The notes: generated from the letters alone by a model not told the origin. Shown: positions 10,772 to 24,269, counted from the first letter of the stretch. The stretch: DNA of 64,000 bases from Ampelocalamus luodianensis (GCA_036346255.1 JAYEVH010000093.1:1-64000); one strand, 5' to 3'. Numbers and translations: made by a program.

Positions 10772-11721
10772 TGATGAGGATATCCCTACTACTTATGAGG
10801 TTATTCGTGAAGTAGGAGCTAAACTTCTCAAACAACAGTGCATTTGTTTCTTAATGAATTTCCTTTTGTTGCCAATGAGAATTGGTTACTACCTAAAGCA
10901 ATACTTGGTGCATTCTCGTGTTTGACAAATTTAAAGACTTTGGAACCGAGAGGAGGAGAGGGAGGCCGGAACAAATTCATGGAGGAGAAACACATGCGCC
11001 AACAAGGAGAAGAAACCCATGTGGCCAACGAGAGGGAACGTGTTCTCGTGGATAAAACCCTAGCACATGTGGGCGGTCAAGAAAGACATATGGTGACATG
11101 GCAACAAGGGTTACATTAGCATAAAAGAAGCATCAAGTGCATCGAACAAATTCGCAGTAAGCTAAGAGAAGGAAAGCTCACAATACATGGGAAACCGAGA
11201 GGAGACTAGTTTAAATTTCCAAATTAAAGTAGGGCGTTTTTGAATCGGATTATTGCTCATGTGAACAAGAATCGGACTCAGACATCAGAGCAAGGAACAT
11301 GTGTCGGCCTCGGATTATCAGAGCACCTTGCCATCGTTCATCCGAAGTTTTGTGCTTGCGTGGGAGGCTATATAAACCCCCATGGCCGCACAACAGAGGT
11401 AGACCAGTTTATGCATAAGATTGAAACATAGCTATTGCTTGTTCTTTCGATACGAGTTCATGCGAGGACTTTGAGAGAGAATTAGGCGATCCATTGTTTG
11501 TTCTCGCAACTCGAGGTCAAGCCGCTGCTCCATTGGGAATTGGGGACTTGGCGCTCGCGTCGCTCGTGGTCTCGCGACGAACAACTACCCGGTGTGTTTT
11601 GGGCATATTCCGAAGAGTTGAGGGTTCGTGCATTGGCGCGAGTGTTCAGCTAGCGACATCGTCTACTTGGCATCAACTATCCACGGTTCCTCACTGAGAA
11701 GATCGGGCCTCCCCCGTATCA
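10772..11721 (+). repeat. 3' LTR of the non-autonomous gypsy element
   Basis: The 950-bp copy starts TGATGAGG directly after the polypurine tract and ends ccgtatca. A TATA-like ctatataaac lies at 11368-11377. Confidence 0.9.
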
Positions 11722-11971
11722 GTATCCCTAGTCAAATGTCACTAGTCGGGACACTAGTGACTCTATTGACCAACACATATAATGATTGATGACCATGTTT
11801 CACTAGTCATGGATATAACGATATCGAATCGATAATGTGAACACATGTTAGAGTACATGGTGTTGGATAAGACCCACCTTGAGATACTATTGAGACTATT
11901 ATGATTCTATGTGTTATTAGTTGGTCTCACGCAATGATGATGTATAATCATTAGACCTAAGATCAGCATGG

Positions 11972-13595
11972 TGAAGGATCGCGGCAAGGCTACGATAGCA
12001 CAAACAAAAAAATATACCGCGCAACCAAGGAACCACCGCAAGTCATAGATCACGAGATTACCACTAGACGCGCCGACTCATAGCGGAAGTAGAGTCGATG
12101 TATCGAAGTTGATGCGTCGTAGTCGCATTTGCCGCGCCTTCTCCTCCTACCCGACGAACGCCGCAAGTTCTCCTCCGCCCGGCGAACGCCGTGAGTCGCG
12201 GATTGTCCTAGTGCCGATGCCGCAACAAAGCACCTCCAAGGTATCCACACGCACGGGCGGGGACACCACGCCGCAGAGTGCTAGCGCCAAGCGGCGTGGT
12301 TGAGGAGAGCGTGGCTATTAGGGTTTCGGGATTTCTTCCAGAAAGATTTGATCAATCATCACCCCATGCCACCGCCCCTCTATATATAGGCATCCATAAT
12401 GGGTCCCGACCAGGAGGCCCATTAGGAACTCGAGGCCTATAAGAATTCGGATCACCATCCAAATCAAATCCTAGCCCTTTAAGTGTGTGACCCTATAGGT
12501 TCGTGTGTAATCGGTTGTGACTCGGAAACACTTTCCCGATCACGAGTCGTCAGCCGTACCTAGCAGCACATAATGATTCCCGAACATACACAGAATATAT
12601 TGAACGAACTTTAACGCAATATGATCTACGACACCGGTCCTTATCACTTACAACCAGCTCGTATTTAGTCACGCGCGATTCATAATTAGTTATAATCATT
12701 CAGAACTCCTTACGACCGCTAGTATCTAACTCACGACCAGTTTGCAACTCCTCACGACCCGATTGGTGATTATGTTCGAGTAGTCTTCGATCAGGTCGCA
12801 TCTCCATACGACTTCGATCAGCTTCACGACCTCGCAATCGAACGGCTCGCTTATGTATTCTCCTTTGCCTCACGACGCCCGTTGAACTCCGTGAGATAAT
12901 ATGTCATCCATGGACTGCTCAATACTTTCGATCAAGTGTCGATTAACTTCATGTGGTCGACACTTCGACCACTAGTGGCATGGCCATGCACTTTCTTTAT
13001 TCGACCACAACGAAGGGCCCGCAGACATCTCTCCCGTTATGTTAGGAGGGGCAAATCCCATATCCGACCAACACATTCCTCCGCATGTTTCATAGCATAC
13101 CCGAAAGCTACCTTTATAACTACCCAGCATTTGAGTAGCGCTTGGCAACCCCTAAGAGTGCTATTACACATGTAGGAAACCATGCCGATCTCGTGTCCGA
13201 GGATTATACATCATCATTGCTTGAGACCAACTAACGACACATAGAATCATAACAATCTCAATAGTGTCTCAAGGTGGGTCTTATCCAACACTATGTTCTT
13301 TAACATGTGTCCACATTATTGATTCGATATCTCTATATCCATGACCGTGAAACATGGTCATCAATCAATACATGTACTAGTCGTAGAGTCACCGGTGTTC
13401 GACTAGTGACATTCGACCGTGTGATACTTTTAAGAACGATATCATATAAGATAAAGAGTTTCACCAACAAGTCACATACTCATTGATCTATATAATCGAT
13501 GATTCATTCAAGGAACAAGATAACATATTATCAAATGTTATGAACATACTCAAATACAATCATCTCTATGATTGCCTCTAGGACATATTTCCAAT
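11972..13595 (-). repeat. 3' LTR of the minus-strand copia element
   Basis: About 1,624 bp. A TATA-like element (cctatatatagagg on the minus strand) lies at 12379-12390. The U3 part, about 12640-12840, holds degenerate short repeats with tcgtaag/ggtcgta cores. The polypurine tract agtgggaggctca is adjacent at 13596-13608. Confidence 0.9.
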
Positions 13596-13879
13596 GAGCC
13601 TCCCACTTGCACTAGAGTCAATCATTTAAGTATCTAATACCAATAGCTCTTGTGTGCGCCTCATGCTTTGGTGTGTGAGAGGCTTTGTCAACGGATCAAG
13701 AACATTTAAACTGTATGAATTTTGCATATCTTAACATCTCCTCTATCCACCAATTCGCGAATAAGGTGGAAACGCCTAAGTATATGCTTGGACTTGATGG
13801 GATCTAGGCTCCTTAGTCACGCAATGGCTCTATTATTGTCACAATAGAGATCCATTGGGCCCGAGGCACTCGGAACCAT

Positions 13880-15034
13880 GCCCAATTCAAAGAATGAAAT
13901 TCCTTATCCAAACACCTTCCTTCGCAGCCTTCGAAGCCGCAATGTACTCGGCCTCCGTCGTAGAATCAGCAACCGCCCCTTGCTTGGAACTTTTCCACCA
14001 CGCTCCTCCATTCAAAATGAATACATAACCAGATTGCGAACGATAATCATCTTTGTCGGTTTGGAAGCTTGCATCGTGTAACCATTTACAACGAGCTCTT
14101 CATCACCGCCATAAACTAGGAACGCATCCTTAGTCCTTCTCAAGTACTTAAGAATGTTTTTCACACTATCCAAAGGACCTTCACCGATCACTTGGTATCT
14201 ACTCGTAACACTTAGAGCATATGATACATCGATCGAGTACATATCATGGCATACATGATGGATCCAATAAATGAAGCATATGGAATACCATTCATACGGT
14301 CTCGCTCATCAGTTGTCGAAGGACACTGACTCTTGCAAAGACTTATGCCATGTGACATAGGCAAGAACCATTTCTTGGCATCCTGCATGCTGAACCGAAT
14401 CAACATCTTGTCAATATAAGTAATTTGGCATAATCCAATTAGCCTTCTTGATCTATCTCTATAGATCTTTATCCCTAAGATATATGCTGCCTCTCCTAGG
14501 TCCTTCATAGAAAAACTATTTTTCAATGATACCTTAACAGATTCCAGCATTGGAATGTCATTCCCGATCAATAATATGTCATCTACATATAAGATCAGAA
14601 TAACGAGTGCGCTCCCACTAACCTTCATGTAAACACAAGGTTCTTCTTTGTTCTTGACGAAACCAAACCTTTTGATCTCTTCATCAAAACGTATATTCCA
14701 ACTCCGAGATGTTTGCTTCAACCCATAAATGGACTTTTGAAGTTTACATACTTTCGTAGCATTCTTTGGATTGACAAAACCTTCAGGCTGTGTCATGTAC
14801 ACATCCTCACTTAGGTTTCCATTAAGGAAAGTCGTTTTGACATCCATTTGCCATATCTCATACTCAAAATATGCAGAATAGCTAGAATGATCCGTATAGA
14901 CTTAAGCATCGCCTAGGTGAGAAAGTCTCATCGTAGTCAACCCCTTGAACTTGTCGAAACCCTTTTGCGACTAGTCGAGCTTTATGAATGTGAACATTTC
15001 CATCCATATCAATCTTTTCTTATAGATCCATTTG
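13880..15034 (-). pseudogene. Copia reverse transcriptase (C-terminal part) and RNase H
   Basis: The frame at 14847-14212 is open for 211 residues. It begins MDVKTTFLNGNL, includes SIYGLKQTSRSWN, and has the catalytic YVDDILLIGND near 14590-14558 and LGIKIYRDRS. RNase H follows after a frameshift and includes AVADSTTEAEY near 13985-13945. Upstream, 15034-14850 continues the reverse transcriptase N-terminal part with stops. The enzyme would copy element RNA into cDNA in the particle. The frame is interrupted at 15034 by the chromovirus and resumes at 24270. Confidence 0.85.
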
Positions 15035-17216
15035 TCGTAATGTCCCAAAAGCTCGAGAGGTTCGAGAAAGAGTTTCGGAGGACTTCAAGATTAGTAAAAG
15101 GATCAAAAGGAAAGAGTTGATTTTCGCAACTAGCGGGGTGAAAGCACGTTTTTCGCCAAACTGGCTTGGGCTCCGCCCATCAGCCTTAGGTGGCCGGCCA
15201 AGGGGGAAGGCACCACTTTTCCCCAAACCCCAGCCGAGCCCCCACTCCCTTTGGCCGCCCCATCTCCTCTCCTCCTTCCCTTGCGCACCACCTCCCTTGC
15301 GCACCACCTCCTGGTTCCTCCCCTTGCGCCCCAACCTCCCCTCCATTGCCGCCGGCCTTGAGGAGAAGAAGCCCTCCTTGCACCGCCATAGAGGAAGAAA
15401 GGAGGGAAGAAAGGAGGAGAAGAGAAGGAGAAGAGGAAGAGGGAAGGATCGCCATCCGAGTTCGCCGCAGCGTCGCCAAGGGTAACACGCTGTTCTTGAA
15501 GGATAATTAGTCTTGGGAGAGATTTTGGTTAGTCTTTGTTTAGGTGGTAGTCGGCCTGCTGTAATGCAATTTTCGTCCAGTGGCTTGCAGGGTAAATTTC
15601 GTGTGGTTAGAGGTTGAATCTGGAGTTTTGGTCTCCTAGAGAGTTGTAGGTTATTGTCTTAGCTTTCAGTGGCCGCCAAGTTCACTCAAATCCGATTAAC
15701 GGTTAGAGAGTTATGATTTTTCTAAGTCTGCTGTTCCACTGCTCTGTCAGTATTTAGGCAGATTGTAGAAAACCAATTAAAAGTGATGGTTAAAGTGGAA
15801 ATCTGAGAACCCCAGTATAACGAAAGTTGTAGATAATCCTTCTAGCTTTCAGGAAAACTAAAGATCATGAAATTCGGACGAACGTAGAGAAAGTTATGAT
15901 AGTTTCAATGTTGCTGTCCAGAGACCCGACGTGAAAATTGATACTCTGTTGTTTAGATTGGTAGGACTAGGAAATGGCCGAATCAGAGAACCTCACCAAC
16001 TAGGTTTAGAAGGGGAGTTCAATAACCTTTTCAGAATGTCCAAGATCACTCCATTTGGATTTCTGTACATTTAGTTATGATTTTTGAAGGGGCTGTTCTC
16101 TGGAAAGGAAATCTGACAGCTAGCTTTAACGTTGGGGTTGCGCTTAGTGGACCATGTACTCATGTTGTGTTTATGATTTCGTTATTAGGCCCTTATGGTA
16201 GCCTTAGCCTGTCTCAATTGTTGTCCAGGTGTGGGTTTGGCTCCGGGAGCAGTACCTCATTCTCCGACATCCACCTTCGCACGGTTGAGGCAAGTGCATT
16301 GTTGTTTTGAATGATTGTCTAAATTGTGTGTTAATTGTTGTATGGATGCATTGCAAGATGGTATACTTAATGAATGCTTAAGTATGGTTATTGTTCAAAT
16401 GATGCTCATGCTTTACTATGATTAAGTGATGTTGAATTTTGGTAATTTGATGATGATTACATGATAAGCATTTGCATAAAGATATCATGTTGAGGCTTGG
16501 TCACATGGTGCCCAAGTATGTTTCCTTTGAGATCCCCGCCATGAATGTGACGGCCCGAGATCCTCACTCGTGGAGTGTGGGCTTGAGTTCCCGCTACTTG
16601 CGGAGTAACGGCAATTGGTCCTGTGCGCGCGCAAGACGAGCATGGGTATGCGGCGGCGGTCGATACTGCATTACAGTGTAATGTACACGTAGTTAAAGAT
16701 AAAAGTCCTTGAGCATTGCATTTGCATATGAGATGTTTTAATGTTAATTTCCTTTATATGTGTGTTATTGCCATGGTTTCTTAATGTACTTGCCGAGTCT
16801 ATGGACTCACTCTTGCTTTTATTGTTGTTTAGGTACCAGAGACAAGAATGACATGCATGGGGAAATTAGCTGCTAGTCACACACATACCACATGAACTAA
16901 ATAAGGATGATTGATCTTCAGAGAGTTATTGATCTTTGAATAATATGATCCGTCTTATGCTATGGATTAAATGTAATAATGAGGAGTAGTGGAATGTTAT
17001 ACCTCTCTAGTTATGATGGTTTCTTAGCATGTTTCGATTATTCTTTGATGATTTGGAATGGAAGTTTAATTAATATTTGATTATTACAGTGTGTTGGAAC
17101 CTTCATGTAATTAACTTTACAAGGGAGGTTCTCACAAATTTTTATTAGAATTGTCTTCTTTAGAGTTATTAGAGTTGTTTAGTAGCATTCCAGCTCATGA
17201 CGAACCAGGTGTTACA
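15035..17216 (+). repeat. 5' LTR of the Tekay-type element
   Basis: The early part has a GC-rich, pyrimidine-then-purine stretch (15180-15460); the middle is AT-rich, and the hairpin cassette lies at 16529-16684. It matches 22073-24269 almost perfectly outside CAG/CTG-rich spots. ORFs inside it have no known domain. Confidence 0.9.
16529..16684 (+). other. Multi-hairpin cassette, copy 1
   Basis: Successive stem-loops include cactcgtggagtg, ccgctacttgcggagtaacgg and gcattacagtgtaatg. Units are spaced by purine-rich linkers such as gcttga. Homologous cassettes lie at 23565, 30999 and 37545. Confidence 0.75.
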
Positions 17217-17396
17217 TTTGGTATCGAGCGGTCAGAGGTCCGTGGAATATGAAAGGTTAAATTTGACACACTATGCAATGAGGTGGGAATGGGTTAATGC
17301 ATTGCATTATGTCGCTTTTTGAGATTTTTGATTTCTCTTGTGGTCCTAGATGATGAAATTGCTTATTGTTTGATTGTTTTGTTGTGATGATTAGAT

Positions 17397-18745
17397 ATGG
17401 CAAGGGGTGGAGGCCGAGGTCGTGGTCGAGGCCGCAGGAGCCGGCGAGGCTGCATCGCCCGCCAGAGGTTGGAATCGTGAGTGGGAGAAGCTAGCTCGCG
17501 AGTCGAGGAAGAGGTTGCTTCAGTGCAGAGAACCAGCCCCGCCACCGCGCTGTTGTCGCCCTGTGGTGGCCTGCGCAGCGGCACCGCGGCGTATGCCATG
17601 GGATTACATCAATGGAACGCTTTGAGGTGGACACCTTCGACGGTCAGCACGCTGCCGACGCAGCCTAATTGGTGCGACACATGGAGAGGCACTTGAGCTC
17701 GGGATGACATCCAAATGAGGGCTCGCCGTGGCCTTCCAATTGAAGGGGCGGATATCCGTGGGAAGGAGTTCTGATGGCGGTGAAGCAGCTCATGGACCGC
17801 CACCGGGAGTATTTTGTTGAGCACTTCAGAAGAGGTTTTATCCAACTTCATATGTGGAGCGATGGAAGTCCTTGCGTAACTTCAAGCGAGGAAGATGATA
17901 AGGACAGAGTACGGCGTTTTAACAACTGGTTCGTTTTGTTCCCGCGTGGCTACAAATGATGAGAAAAAGCCAAGAGGTTTCGGGGCTCGTGCAAGAGTTC
18001 CGGCAGTATTGGGAGCATTGAGTTGGGATTTCAGCTCCTGGTCGAACAAGCCGTGGGCATGGAACTGGAGATGCAGCTTGAGAGGAGTTGCGTGAGGAGA
18101 AGGCGCTGTGGTATCTCGAGGAGCGGTGGCGGCCGTAAGAGGGGTTTTGGCGGTGGGGTGGGACCTTCCGAGGCCTACTTCCAAGAGGTTCAAAGGTCCG
18201 CAGGTCATTCAAGACCAAGTTCACAGGGCAAGTCTTCTTCCACTTCGAAAGGCTCTGCAATGCACCTAGGTTACGTCCGGTCCCAGGGCAAGGCATGAAG
18301 TGCTTCAAGTGCGGCAGTGAGCATAGAGCTTCGGAGTGCAGCTGGTTCGGGTCTTGTCGCCATTGTGGTCAGGAGGGCCATAAGGCATTGGTTTGTCGGC
18401 GGAATCCCGCCAGTATCATCAAGTGGGAACTCGTGCTGCGATGTCGCGCAGCAGCAGCCTTCTTCTCGAGGGTCGGTTCGGATGTTAGCGCTACTCCTAC
18501 TCCAACTTGGGCACCGCCGCCTTACTTCCTGCTCCTGGAGGAGCTCCACCGCCAGGGTATTTTTGGCCGCCCCCTCCTGTGGCTCCATTTCCAGTAGTAG
18601 CACCTTCAGCACCTCCAGCAGTTCCCGCACCACCGTACCAGGGTGTTGGAGCCCCTACCGCCCCAGCAGCAGTCTCCTACGCTATGCCGACGGCAGAGTC
18701 GGTGAGTCGTCCTGATGTGGTGACAGGTACGCTCTTGGTGGATTG
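17397..18745 (+). pseudogene. Tekay-type gag with two zinc knuckles (frameshifted)
   Basis: The likely start ATG at 17397 opens a Gly/Arg-rich N-terminus, MARGGGRGRG. Capsid-like pieces follow in shifting frames between 17600 and 18250. At 18295-18396 one frame contains CFKCGSEHRASEC (18301-18339) and CRHCGQEGHKALVC (18355-18396). The second is a perfect CX2CX4HX4C knuckle; the first is one residue short, consistent with a small in-frame deletion. A Pro/Ala-rich tail runs to a stop at 18744. Gag packages element RNA. Frame changes near 17640, 17720 and 17950 break the ORF. Confidence 0.75.
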
Positions 18746-21700
18746 ATGAGAGGCACTTGTTCTGCTTGATTCGGGGCTACCTTTTCTTTTGTATCACTAG
18801 ATTTTGTTAGTAAGGCGAGTTTGAGTCTGCGACCAATAGCTCGATCAGTTCTAGTTAATTCTCCCGGGGAATTCTCTCTAGCTCTGCGCTTGTCCCGTTG
18901 TGTGATTTCGTTAGATGGAGAAGAGTTCATTGCTAACTGATGGTTATGAGGATGGAGCCATTTGATGTCATCTTGGGGATGGACTGTTGCATAATTACCG
19001 TGTCATTATTTCCTGCTTTTGGAAGACAATAACCTGCAAGTCTGGTCAGGGGGAGATAGTATTCCAATGTAGCGCTCCATCTCACTCACTTTTTGTGATG
19101 GCTAGTCTTTTTCGGTGGCCGTCTGGCGAAGAATGGGTTTCTTTTGTCTCTAGTGGAGAAGCCGAGTTCATCTCAGAGTGCAGAAGAAATTTTGGTCGTT
19201 CGGGAGTTCTCGGATGTTTTTCCAGCAGAACTACCGAGGATGCCCCACCTCGTCCCTGTAGAGTTCAGAATTGATTTGGTACCAGCGCCCCGACTGCCTC
19301 TATGACCCTTACGGTTGGCCCGTCCGCTCTGTGAGGAACTAAAGAAGCAGCTGGATGATTTAAAAGCAAAGGATCTCATTCGTCCCGGTGTGTCTCCATG
19401 GGAGCCCTGTTCTATTTACCAAGAAGAAAGATGGTAGTTGGCGCATGTGTATTGATTATCGTGTCTTAACCGCTAACCATCAAGAATAAGTATCCTCTGC
19501 CTCGTATAGAAGATCTATTTGATCGGTTGAGAGGGCCAAGGTATTCTCAAAGATTGACCTTCAATCAGTTATAATCAAATCCTGTCCGAAAGGAGGATAT
19601 TGAGAAGACGGCATTCTCTACAAGGTATGGGCATTTTGAATTTAAAGTTATGTCTTTTGGACTAACGAACGCCTCGCTTCGCTTTCATGGAGACTATGAG
19701 CAGGATGTTGCATGAATACCGATGATTTTGTGGTAGTCTTTATAGATGATATCTTGATATATTCAAAGATCAAGTGAACATGAGCGACACTCGAGGCTTG
19801 TGTTGGAAACACTAAGGGAGCATAAATTTTATGCCAAACCAAAAGTGCGAGTTTTGGATGTCCAAGTGGATTTGGGCATGTCATCAATGATAAGGAATCA
19901 CAGTTGACCAAGTAAGATTTCTCTGATGGTAGAATGGAAGACGCCAACCAACGCCAAAGAAGTGAGAAGCTTTCTGCATGGCGGGATACTATCGGCGCTT
20001 TGTGCGGGATTTCTCCATTATTGCTAAACCCTTATCCGGACTCACACGTAGGATGTGAAGTTCGGTGGGATGATGATCGTGAGCATAGTTTCCAAACCCT
20101 TAAGGAAAAGTCGTGACCGCCCTATCCTTACACTTCCCGAGCCACGGGAAGCGATTTACTGATGTACTCGATGCGTCTCGGATTGGGTTGGGTTGTGTCC
20201 TTATGCGGGAAGGGAAGGTGATAGCTTATGCGCCAAGGCACCAAGAAGCATGAATGCACTACCCAACTCATGATTTAGAGTTGGCACTGTAGTGTTTGCT
20301 CAAACTTTGGAGGCATTATCGTATGGTGAGGTTGTGATGTTTTTACTGCATCACAAGAGTCTTAAGTATATTTTCACTCGAAAGATCTGAATTTAAGGCG
20401 CCGCAGTGGTGGAGCTAATTAAGGATTATGATCTATCTATTCAATACCATCCCGAAAGGCAAATGTGGTGGTCGATGCTCTTAGTCGCAAGGCAACGCCG
20501 CTACATTGGATTATCTCATTGCCGACTTTGACCGGTATGGGTATATCATTTTGCTATGCGGGATCGCACGTGTTGAAACACGGCCGATCTTGGAGTCGGC
20601 CATTCGGCAGCGGTGCGAGAGGCACAACAGAAGATCAATTATTGCAAAGGGTTGGAAGCGTTGGATTTGGGCAAGGACGGAGATTTCAGCTTGATGGGTG
20701 TGGTGCGTTGCGGTTTAAGGGCCGCTTTGCGTACTACGTAAAGCGAAGGTCAAGGATGACATTCAAAGAGGCACATCGCACTCGCATAATCGCTCATCCG
20801 GTGAAACGAAGATGTATCGTGATCTAAAGCGAATTTCGGTGGAAAAGGATGAAGGTGGACATAGCTAATTATGTGGCCTCATGTGGTGTTTGTCAACGGT
20901 GAAGGCGGAACATAAACGCCCCGCAGGTTGTTGCAACCTTTAGAGATTCCGCAATGGCCATGGGACGATATTTCTATGGATTTTGTAGTTGCATTACCCG
21001 GTCACCAAGGGGTAAGGATGCGATGTGGGTGATAGTGGATCGCCTCAAGAATCGCACACTTTATACCATTCGCTCTACTAACTCAAAGAAGTGATTTAGC
21101 TCCCATCTATGTGCGGAGATTGTGAGATTACATGGGGTGCCAAAGACCATCATTTCCGCAGAGATGCCAAGTTTGTCTCCAAGTTTTGGGAAAGTTTACA
21201 GAGTGCCTTGGGCACACAAATCCGTCTGAGTCTGACATTCCATCCACTGATGCATGCAGGCGCATTCGGAACGTACTATCCGCACTCGAGGACATGTTGC
21301 GGACTTGTGTTTTGTCTTGGAAGGGTAGCTGGGAGGATCAATTGCCCTTAGCGAATTTGCTTATAACAACAGCTATCATTCAAGCATAAAAGCCGCTCCG
21401 CTCGAGGTTTTGTATGGGCGTAGTGCGTGTCCCCACTTTCTTTGGAAGCCGTGGTGAGAAGGCGCTTTGGGTCCGGATTGGGTACAAAAGATCAGAGAGC
21501 GAGTGGCTCGTGAGACAGAACCTATTAACACCGAGCGAGCATGAAAAGTTATGCGACGTGAGAAGAAGAGACTTGGAATTTGAAGTGGGGATCAGTGCTC
21601 TTGAAAGTGTCCCCACTAAAGGTGTGGTGAGGTTCGGCACGAGAGGAAACTTAGCCCAAGGTACATAGGACCATTCACGATCTTGGCTCGAATCGGGAAG

Positions 21701-22000
21701 TTGGCTTATCGCTTAGACTCGCCGAGTCTATGCGTGGAGTTCACAATGTTTTTCATGTATCCATGCCGAGGAAGTATTTGCGAGATCCGGAGCATCATGT
21801 ACCGCTAGAGCCTCTACACATAGAGCAAGATTTGACCTTTGAGTCAAAGCCACGGATCTTGGAGAAATCGAGAAGGTTTTGAGAAACAAAACGCTGAAGT
21901 ATGTTAAAGTTCTTTGGTCGCAGCATCGAGAAAGAAGCCACTGGAGTTGGAGGCGCATGCGCGAGCAATATCCGAATTATTCTCTACAAAGCGTGTTGTG
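18746..22000 (+). pseudogene. Tekay-type pol: protease, reverse transcriptase, RNase H, integrase, chromodomain-like end
   Basis: Domains appear in order despite many frameshifts. Protease: LVLLDSG with the catalytic DSG at 18768-18776. Reverse transcriptase: KDLIRPGVSPW near 19370, then VFIDDILIYSK with the metal-binding DD at 19744-19749. RNase H: about 20100-20480, ending at VDALSRKA near 20474. Integrase: an HHCC-type start near 20770-20825 and a core to about 21360. The C-terminal piece RNKTLKYVKVLWSQH near 21880-21925 followed by MREQYP resembles a chromodomain, which targets integration to modified histones. No domain is intact, so the copy is inactive unless the indels are assembly errors. 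Confidence 0.75.
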
Positions 22001-22057
22001 CTTTAAGTCTTTTCGATCCGTCCCTTGGCGTGGTGTTAGAATTCGAGGACGAATTCA

Positions 22058-22072
22058 GTGTAGTGGGTAGAA
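22058..22072 (+). other. Degenerate polypurine tract of the Tekay-type element
   Basis: gtgtagtgggtagaa directly precedes the 3' LTR, in the place where plus-strand DNA synthesis would be primed. Confidence 0.6.
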
Positions 22073-24269
22073 TGTAATGTCCCAAAAGCTCGAGAGGTTC
22101 GAGAAAGAGTTTGGGAGGGACTTCTCAAGATAGTAAAAGGATCAAAAGGAAAGAGTTGATTTTCGCAACTAGCGGGGTGAAAGCACGTTTTTCGCCAACC
22201 TGGCTTGGGCTCCGCCCATCGGGCCTTAGGTGGCGGCCAAGGGGGAAGGCACCACTTTCCCCCAAACCTAGCCGAGCCCCCACTCCCTTTGGCCGCCGCC
22301 CCATCTCCTCTCCTTCCCTTGCACCACCTCCCTTGCGCACCACCTCCTGGTTCCTCCCCCTTGCGCCCCAACCTCCCCTCCATTGCCGCGGCCTTGAGGA
22401 GAAGAAGCCCTCCTTGCAGCCGGCCATAGAGGAAGAAAGGAGGGAAGAAAGGAGGGAGAAGAGAAGGGAGAAGAGGAAGAGGGAAGGATCGCCATCCGGG
22501 TTCGCTCGCAGCGTCGTCAAGGGTAACACGCTGTTCTTGAAGGATAATTAGTCTTGGGAGAGATTTTGGTTAGTCTTTGTTTAGGTGGTAGTCGGCCTGC
22601 TGTAATGCAATTTTCGTCCAGTGGCTTGCGGGTAAATTTCGTGTGGTTAGAGGTTGAATCTGGAGTTTTGGTCTCCTAGAGAGTTGTAGGTTATTGTCTT
22701 AGCTTTCAGTGGCCGCCAAGTTCACTCAAATCCGATTAACGGTTAGAGAGTTATGATTTTTCTAAGTCTGCTGTTCCACTGCTCTGTCAGTATTTAGGCA
22801 GATTGTAGAAAACCAATTAAAAGTGATGGTTAAAGTGGAAATCTGAGAACCCCAGTATAACGAAAGTTGTAGATAATCCTTCTAGCTTTCAGGAAAACTA
22901 AAGATCATGAAATTCGGACGAACGTAGAGAAAGTTATGATAGTTTCAATGTTGCTGTCCAGAGACCCGACGTGAAAATTGATACTCTGTTGTTTAGATTG
23001 GTAGGACTAGGAAATGGCCGAATCAGAGAACCTCACCAACTAGGTTTAGAAGGGAGTTCAATAACCTTTTCAGAATGTCCAAGATCACTCCATTTGGATT
23101 TCTGTACATTTAGTTATGATTTTTCAAGGGGCTGTTCTCTGGAAAGGAAATCTGACAGCTAGCTTTAACGTTGGGGGTTGCGTTTAGTGGACCATGTACT
23201 CATGTTGTGTTTATGATTTCGTTATTAGGCCCTTATGGTAGCCTTAGCCTGTCTCAATTGTTGTCCAGTGTGGGTTTGGCTCGGGAGCAGTACCTCATTC
23301 CGACATCCACCTTCGCACGGTTGAGGCAAGTGCATTGTTGTTTTGAATGATTGTCTAAATTGTGTGTTAATTGCTGTATGGATGCATTGCAAGATGGTAT
23401 ACTTAATGAATGCTTAAGTATGGTTATTGTTCAAATGATGCTCATGCTTTACTATGATTAAGTGATGTTGAATTTTGGTAATTTGATGATGATTACATGA
23501 TAAGCATTTGCATAAAGATATCATGTTGAGGCTTGGTCACATGGTGCCCAAGTATGTTTCTTTGGAGATCCCCGTCATGAATGTGACGGGCCGAGATCCC
23601 TCACTCGTGGAGTGTGGGCTTGAGTTCCCGTTACTTGCGGAGTAACGGCAATTGGTCCTCGTGCGTGCGCGCCAAGACAGCATGGGTATGCGGCGGGCGG
23701 TCGCATACTCTGCATTACAGGTGTAATGTACACAGAAAGTTAAAGATAAAAGTCCTTGAGCATTGCATTTGCATATGAGATGTTTTTAATGTTAATTTCC
23801 CTTTATATGTGTGTTATTGCCATGGTTTCTTAATGTACTTGCTGAGTCTATGGACTCACTCTTGCTTTATTGTTGTTTAGGTACCCGAGACAAGAATGAC
23901 ATGCATGGGGGAAATTAGGCTGCTAGTCACACACATACCACATGAACTAAATAAGGATGATTGATCTTCAGAGAGTTATTGATCTTTGAATAATATGATC
24001 TGTCTTATGCTATGGATTAAATGTAATAATGAGGAGTAGTGGAATGTTATACCTCTCTAGTTATGATGGTTTCTTAGCATGTTTCTGATTATTCTTTGAT
24101 GATTTGGAATGGAAGTTTAATTAATATTTGATTATTCTGTGTGTTGGAACCTTCATGTAATTAACTTTACAAGGGAGGTTCTGCCGAAATTTTTATTAGA
24201 ATTGTCTTCTTTAGAGTTATTAGAGTTGTTTAGTAGCATTCCAGGCTCATGACGAACCTGGGTGTTACA
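22073..24269 (+). repeat. 3' LTR of the Tekay-type element
   Basis: About 2,197 bp, starting tgtaatgtccc and ending gggtgttaca. It contains hairpin cassette copy 2. Confidence 0.9.
23565..23730 (+). other. Multi-hairpin cassette, copy 2
   Basis: Stems include ccgttacttgcggagtaacgg (8 bp, fully paired), cactcgtggagtg, gtatgc/gcatac (23686-23707) and gcattac/gtaatg. It is better preserved than copy 1. Confidence 0.8.

Larger units (their letters stand above)
7275..11721 (+). mobile_element. Non-autonomous Ty3/gypsy-type LTR retrotransposon
   Basis: LTRs start TGATGAGG and end ATCA; the perfect TSD gtatc lies at 7270-7274 and 11722-11726. The internal region has a gag-like fragment and several open but unrecognised stretches; no protease, reverse transcriptase or integrase motif is visible, so it would need proteins in trans. 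A polypurine tract (gaagaaaggagga) sits at 10759-10771 immediately before the 3' LTR. The 5' side is abnormal: a full LTR is followed, after 2 nt, by a second truncated LTR. It is inserted in the U3 part of the plus-strand copia LTR. Confidence 0.85.
15035..24269 (+). mobile_element. Ty3/gypsy chromovirus, Tekay-type, inserted in the copia reverse transcriptase
   Basis: LTRs of about 2.18 and 2.20 kb begin tgtaatgtccc (first copy tcgtaatgtccc) and end gggtgttaca. The flanks share tttg, with the fifth base ambiguous because of an apparent change at the left LTR start. After LTR1, ttggtatcgagcg is a primer-binding site for initiator Met lacking two bases. The internal order is gag with zinc knuckles, protease, reverse transcriptase, RNase H, integrase and a chromodomain-like end, typical of chromoviruses. 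Its target is the copia pol codon block following the minus-strand GVKTIECK. All ORFs are broken by short indels. Confidence 0.9.

Noticed and set aside
15117..15510. Overlapping ORFs of 100-122 aa on both strands
   Set aside because: They lie in the GC-rich part of an LTR, recur with frameshifts in the other LTR (22111-22551), and have no domain; low-complexity Pro/Arg/Glu runs explain their openness.
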